Positions 14,861-17,562 of a stretch of 17,562 nt of DNA are shown here, piece after piece. The notes under the pieces were generated by a model, which saw only the letters and a program-made list of their open reading frames with translations, was not told where the DNA came from and ran no database searches. This DNA is from Planctomycetota bacterium. GTDB lineage: Bacteria; Planctomycetota; UBA1135; UBA2386. The stretch's first letter is position 1; each line of letters opens with the position of its first letter. Location: the NCBI GenBank assembly GCA_020425885.1, contig JAGQRA010000556.1, positions 1-17,562 on the forward strand. Direction: 5' to 3'. The translations under genes and the position numbers were made by a program.

Positions 14861-16069
14861 ATGCTCCACTTCCTCCGCAAGCTGTCGAACTACGCGCTCG
14901 TCAATGCCGAGCGTGTGCTCGGTCGCCAGCGGGTCTTCGGCCGTCCCTACTACGTGGTGCTCGATCCGACGAGCGCCTGCCAGCTCGACTGTCCGTTCTG
15001 CGGTCGTGAGCAGCGCCCGAACACCCGGATGGACTTCGCCACGTTCAAGGGCATCCTCGACAGCATCGGCAGCACCTGCGTCAACCTCGAGCTCTACAAC
15101 TGGGGCGAGCCGTTCCTCAACACGGACATCCTCGAGATGATCCGCTATGCGACGCGCCGCTACCGGATCCACACCCGCATCAGCTCGAACCTCAACGTCA
15201 AGAACGACGCGCTCTACCGCGACCTGGTCTCCTCCGGCCTCAACTCGCTGACCTGCTCGATCGACGGCGCATCGCAGGAGACCTACGAGCGCTATCGCGT
15301 CAAGGGCTCGTTCCAGACCGTGCTCGACAACGTGCGGCTGATGCGCGCGCGCCGCGACGAGCTCGGCGCGGTCGAGCCCAAGCTCGTCTGGCAGTTCCTC
15401 GTGTTCCGCCACAACGAGCACGAGATGGATCTGGCGACGCGCATGGCCAGGGAGATCGGCGTCGACGAGATCGTGTTCCGGCGGCCGCACACCCCCGACG
15501 AGTACCGCAGCTGGGACTCGTCGCTGCCGCGCTTCTCGAACTGGGCCGCCGCGCCGGCCTGCGATTCGAACGCAGCCGACAGCGGTAGCGGCGGCGGTGC
15601 GACGGCCGGTCAGACCGAGGTCGCCGCGGCGACGGCCGTTGCCCTGCAGGAGGAACCCACGGCTCCCGTGGTGCAGCCGGCGACGCAGCCAGCGGCACAG
15701 TCGGCGGCACAGCCGGCGACGCAACCGGCGCGCTGCGCGACGAAGTGCAACTGGCCGTACTCCGCCGTCGCCATCAACGCGACCGGCTCGGTCTCGGCGT
15801 GCTGCGGTGTGACGGATCCGGCGGACGATTACGGCAGCGCCCGCGAGAAGGGCTTCGCGACGGTCTGGAACAGTGAGGACTACCGCGTGGCGCGCGACGC
15901 GGTCCGTGCCCACCGCGTCGTTCCGGGCAGCGCCAACACCTGCGCGCGCTGCGAGTTCAAAGGTGAGATCAACTTCTCGGCGAACCTGAAGCAGTTCCTC
16001 TACTACACGCTGCCCTGGCTGCGGCGGGCGTGGATCAGGCGCCGCGGCTTCCGGGCCAAGATCGGGTAG
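14861..16069 (+). CDS. radical SAM/SPASM domain protein with a low-complexity insertion
   Basis: 402 residues from ATG 14861; the frame is open further up to 14759, but that part is unlike the family. After a basic, helical N-terminus, YYVVLDPTSACQLDCPFC carries the radical SAM cluster ligands C40, C44 and C47. Next come LELYNWGEP, ISSNLN and CSIDGASQETYERYR, typical of the SPASM-associated core. The SPASM part has C292 and C296 (CATKC), the CC pair 314-315 in SVSACCG, and C361 and C364 (CARC), which fits binding of auxiliary Fe-S cluster(s). Between core and SPASM part, residues about 242-291 are Ala/Gln/Pro/Thr-rich with a repeated QPATQPA. Members modify peptides, glycans or other small molecules; no precursor peptide or partner enzyme is evident beside it. 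The C-terminus is basic (WLRRAWIRRRGFRAK), which might favour membrane contact; that is inference. Confidence 0.87.
   Translation: MLHFLRKLSNYALVNAERVLGRQRVFGRPYYVVLDPTSACQLDCPFCGREQRPNTRMDFATFKGILDSIGSTCVNLELYNWGEPFLNTDILEMIRYATRRYRIHTRISSNLNVKNDALYRDLVSSGLNSLTCSIDGASQETYERYRVKGSFQTVLDNVRLMRARRDELGAVEPKLVWQFLVFRHNEHEMDLATRMAREIGVDEIVFRRPHTPDEYRSWDSSLPRFSNWAAAPACDSNAADSGSGGGATAGQTEVAAATAVALQEEPTAPVVQPATQPAAQSAAQPATQPARCATKCNWPYSAVAINATGSVSACCGVTDPADDYGSAREKGFATVWNSEDYRVARDAVRAHRVVPGSANTCARCEFKGEINFSANLKQFLYYTLPWLRRAWIRRRGFRAKIG
15674..15730 (+). repeat. duplicated 21-base coding repeat in the SPASM protein linker
   Basis: Two 21-base copies encode QPATQPA, at 15674-15694 and 15710-15730. They are identical at 19 of 21 positions and the offset is exactly 12 codons. 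The intervening bases encode AQSAA. The repeat keeps the frame and lengthens the low-complexity linker. Confidence 0.75.
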
Positions 16070-16245
16070 CCGGCGAGCGGCAGCTCGCTGCAGCAGATCC
16101 TCTCCTCTCCACTTCCGTGAGCAAGGCGGGCATGATCCGCGGTCGTGGCATGGACCGGCGTCCGGCGCTCGCCGCGCCGGCCCTGTTCGCCCGCCGACGA
16201 TCGTGGCCGCCGGAGTGGAGGCCACGAGACCGACTGGAACCGATC

Positions 16246-16371
16246 ATGATCTACCGCCCGTCCATCGATCCCGAGCTCGACCTCGTCCGTGAACGCGTCG
16301 ACGCGACCGCTCCCGAGCTACTCAGGGGCACCGTGCTCGATTGGCTCATCGCCTACGCGAGGGGGCTGTGA
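16246..16371 (+). pseudogene. internally deleted AHSA1/SRPBCC-family gene
   Basis: A 41-codon frame from ATG 16246 to TGA 16369-16371. Its first 26 residues (IDPELDLVRERVDATAPELL) match the start of AHSA1/SRPBCC proteins, which normally read like DPxLDLVxERVVDxPPELVW. The last 15 (GTVLDWLIAYARGL) match the closing helix of the same family, usually GWGxxLDQLxAYxxxL. The middle, normally more than 100 residues forming the ligand-binding beta sheet, is missing, while the frame is kept. Family likeness is from memory of the consensus, not from a search. Its stop overlaps the start of the next gene (TGATG), so translation of the fragment may still feed ribosomes to the membrane protein. Confidence 0.7.
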
Positions 16372-16769
16372 TGCGCGTCGCCGCCCACATCGCCGGCGCG
16401 CTGCTCGGCCTGCTGTTCCTGTTCGCCGGCGGCACCTACCTGCTCGGCATGGTGCCCGACATGCCGCCGCCGCCCGAAGGCTCGCCGATGGCGATGTTCT
16501 TCGGCGCCTTCGCCTCGACCGGCTACCTGACGTTCGTGAAGGTGCTCGAGGTCATCGGCGGCGTGCTGGTCGCGATCCCGCGGACCCGCAACGCCGGTCT
16601 GCTCGTGCTCGGTCCGATCGTCGTCAACATCGTCGCGTTCCACGTCTTCGTCACCGGCGGCGAAGGGCTGCTCGAGCCGATGTTCCTGGTGACGTGCGTG
16701 CTGGCCGCGTTCGTGCTGTGGTGCCAGCGCGCCGACTGGCTGCGGCTGATCACAGGCGAACGCGTGTAG
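16371..16769 (+). CDS. DoxX-like integral membrane protein
   Basis: 132 residues with four predicted membrane segments: about 5-27 (IAGALLGLLFLFAGGTYLLG), 44-67, 73-93 (AGLLVLGPIVVNIVAFHVFV) and 100-119. The layout and the GYLTFVKVLEVIGGVLVAIPR motif are typical of small DoxX/DoxD-like inner-membrane proteins, whose biochemical role is poorly defined. The start ATG 16371 overlaps the stop of the AHSA1/SRPBCC relic, which suggests translational coupling. SRPBCC and DoxX-like genes are often found side by side, frequently with an ArsR-type regulator; none is seen here. It is convergent with the ELWxxDGT gene at the right edge. Confidence 0.85.
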   Translation: MRVAAHIAGALLGLLFLFAGGTYLLGMVPDMPPPPEGSPMAMFFGAFASTGYLTFVKVLEVIGGVLVAIPRTRNAGLLVLGPIVVNIVAFHVFVTGGEGLLEPMFLVTCVLAAFVLWCQRADWLRLITGERV

Positions 16770-16825
16770 CCGCGCGCCCTCGGCCGTCGGTCACAACGAG
16801 CGCTGAAACCGCCGCGACTGCACGA

Positions 16826-16848
16826 ATCGGGCCTCGACGTAGCCCGAT
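16826..16848. terminator. hairpin between convergent genes
   Basis: ATCGGGC (16826-16832) and GCCCGAT (16842-16848) are perfect complements with a 9-base loop. The hairpin sits directly after the stop of the - strand gene and 56 bases after the stop of the DoxX-like gene, so it could end transcription from both sides. No T-run is present. Confidence 0.5.
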
Positions 16849-16850
16849 CG

Positions 16851-17562
16851 CTACTGTGCCACCGGACCGCCGAGCACGAGCTGCAGGCCGTTCGAAGGCT
16901 CGAGCGGCGGCGATTGCGCCGGGCTCAACCACAGCGCCTGCAGGTGCACCGCGACACCGGTGAGGCCGATCTGGTTGGGCACCGCGAACGGGAAGCTGAT
17001 CGTCGGCTGCGCGCTCGAGGCGAGCACGAGGGCCGTGCCGGCGGTGAGGCCGACCCAGTCGCATGCGCCCAGCGTCAGTCCCGCCGGCGCCGGCGCCGGC
17101 AGCGCCGACAGGCCGCCGAGCAGGAAGCCGAAGCTGCCGCCCGGTCCGGTGGCGTCGATATCGATGGTGGTGCCGAGCACGGGCGCGCGAGCATCGCGGC
17201 TGTCGAGGCTCGGCAGGCTCGGTAGCGCCCCGCTGCCGAGCCGCCGCGCGACCGCACCCGGCGTGGTGATCTCGTGCAGTTCGTTGCCGGTCGCCGGATC
17301 CGACGCGGTGAAGAACACGCGACCGTGCGCGACCGTGAACTGCTGCGGCGTGCTGCTGCCGCTGCCCGGCGCCAGATCGCAGATCCGGAACGTGTTGGCC
17401 GCGGTGCCATCCGAGAACCACGGCTCGGCGCCGAGTCCGTCGGTGGCGTAGAAGCACACGCCGTTACCGGTGGCGACCATGTCTTGCGGGTACGAGCTGC
17501 CCGAGCCCGGCACGATGTCGACCATCACGGTGCCGAGCGCGGTGCCGTCCGAGACGTAGAGC
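16851..17562 (-). CDS. second ELWxxDGT-repeat secreted protein, 3' part (5' end off the window)
   Basis: The - strand frame is open from the right edge (first whole codon at 17561) to TAG at 16851-16853, about 236 residues, so the start and signal peptide lie outside. It begins inside a repeat (LYVSDGTALGT), followed by PWFSDGTAANT and a diverged unit NELHEITTPG. DIVPGSGSSYPQDM and DLAPGSGSSTPQQF lie between them, exactly as between ELWxxDGT repeats. From about base 17242 down the C-terminal domain follows the pattern seen in four other proteins of the window: APVLGTTIDI, GLTLGAC, FPFAVPN, GVAVHLQAL, NGLQLVLGG. It is probably a paralogue of the gene at 2427-4145, about 13 kb away and on the opposite strand. 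Confidence 0.83.
   Translation of the reverse strand, partial: LYVSDGTALGTVMVDIVPGSGSSYPQDMVATGNGVCFYATDGLGAEPWFSDGTAANTFRICDLAPGSGSSTPQQFTVAHGRVFFTASDPATGNELHEITTPGAVARRLGSGALPSLPSLDSRDARAPVLGTTIDIDATGPGGSFGFLLGGLSALPAPAPAGLTLGACDWVGLTAGTALVLASSAQPTISFPFAVPNQIGLTGVAVHLQALWLSPAQSPPLEPSNGLQLVLGGPVAQ

Noticed and set aside
16030..16245. Upstream extension of the AHSA1/SRPBCC relic frame
   Set aside because: The extra residues overlap the end of the SPASM gene and are Arg/Pro/Ala-rich without family likeness; homology begins just after ATG 16246.
1..17562. Defence system, toxin-antitoxin pair, prophage or insertion sequence
   Set aside because: No nuclease-helicase pairs, integrase, transposase, terminal inverted repeats or toxin-antitoxin-like gene pairs were seen.

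Overview
The window is very GC-rich (about two thirds or more G+C by eye) and almost fully coding. The best fit is a member of the Planctomycetota, probably a marine or metagenomic lineage. This is inferred from the mix of a cysteine-type sulfatase, an FGE/SUMF1-type fragment, large secreted proteins with HAF, ELWxxDGT and FG-GAP repeats, and short signal peptides ending in A-Q. No rRNA, tRNA, CRISPR array, transposase or phage gene is visible.

Left part (1-9135, all + strand): the 3' end of a HAF-repeat secreted protein, a secreted sulfatase, an ELWxxDGT-repeat secreted protein, an RluA-type pseudouridine synthase, an FG-GAP/VCBS-type secreted protein, and a 745-residue secreted protein of unknown function. 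The right edge (16851-17562, - strand) holds the 3' part of a second ELWxxDGT protein. All five repeat-type or unknown secreted proteins end in what looks like the same diverged beta-rich domain of about 110-130 residues, carried behind quite different N-terminal parts. This is the most interesting pattern here: a modular C-terminal domain that could act in sorting, anchoring or assembly.

Middle part (9147-13953): an MtfA-type zinc peptidase, a decayed fragment of an FGE/SUMF1-domain gene, and a phosphoesterase/phospholipase C family gene, all on the - strand. A radical SAM gene with a probable cobalamin-binding-like N-terminus (+) is convergent with an aspartyl/asparaginyl beta-hydroxylase family gene (-).

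Right part (14002-16769): an unrecognised 206-residue protein (-) is divergent from a radical SAM/SPASM protein (+) that carries a low-complexity Ala/Pro/Gln/Thr insertion. Next come an internally deleted AHSA1/SRPBCC gene of only 41 codons and, overlapping its stop codon, a DoxX-like membrane protein.

No defence, secretion or biosynthetic system was identified. The window reads as ordinary chromosome with secreted-protein genes, housekeeping enzymes and two gene relics. All functions are judged from sequence motifs by eye, without database searches.
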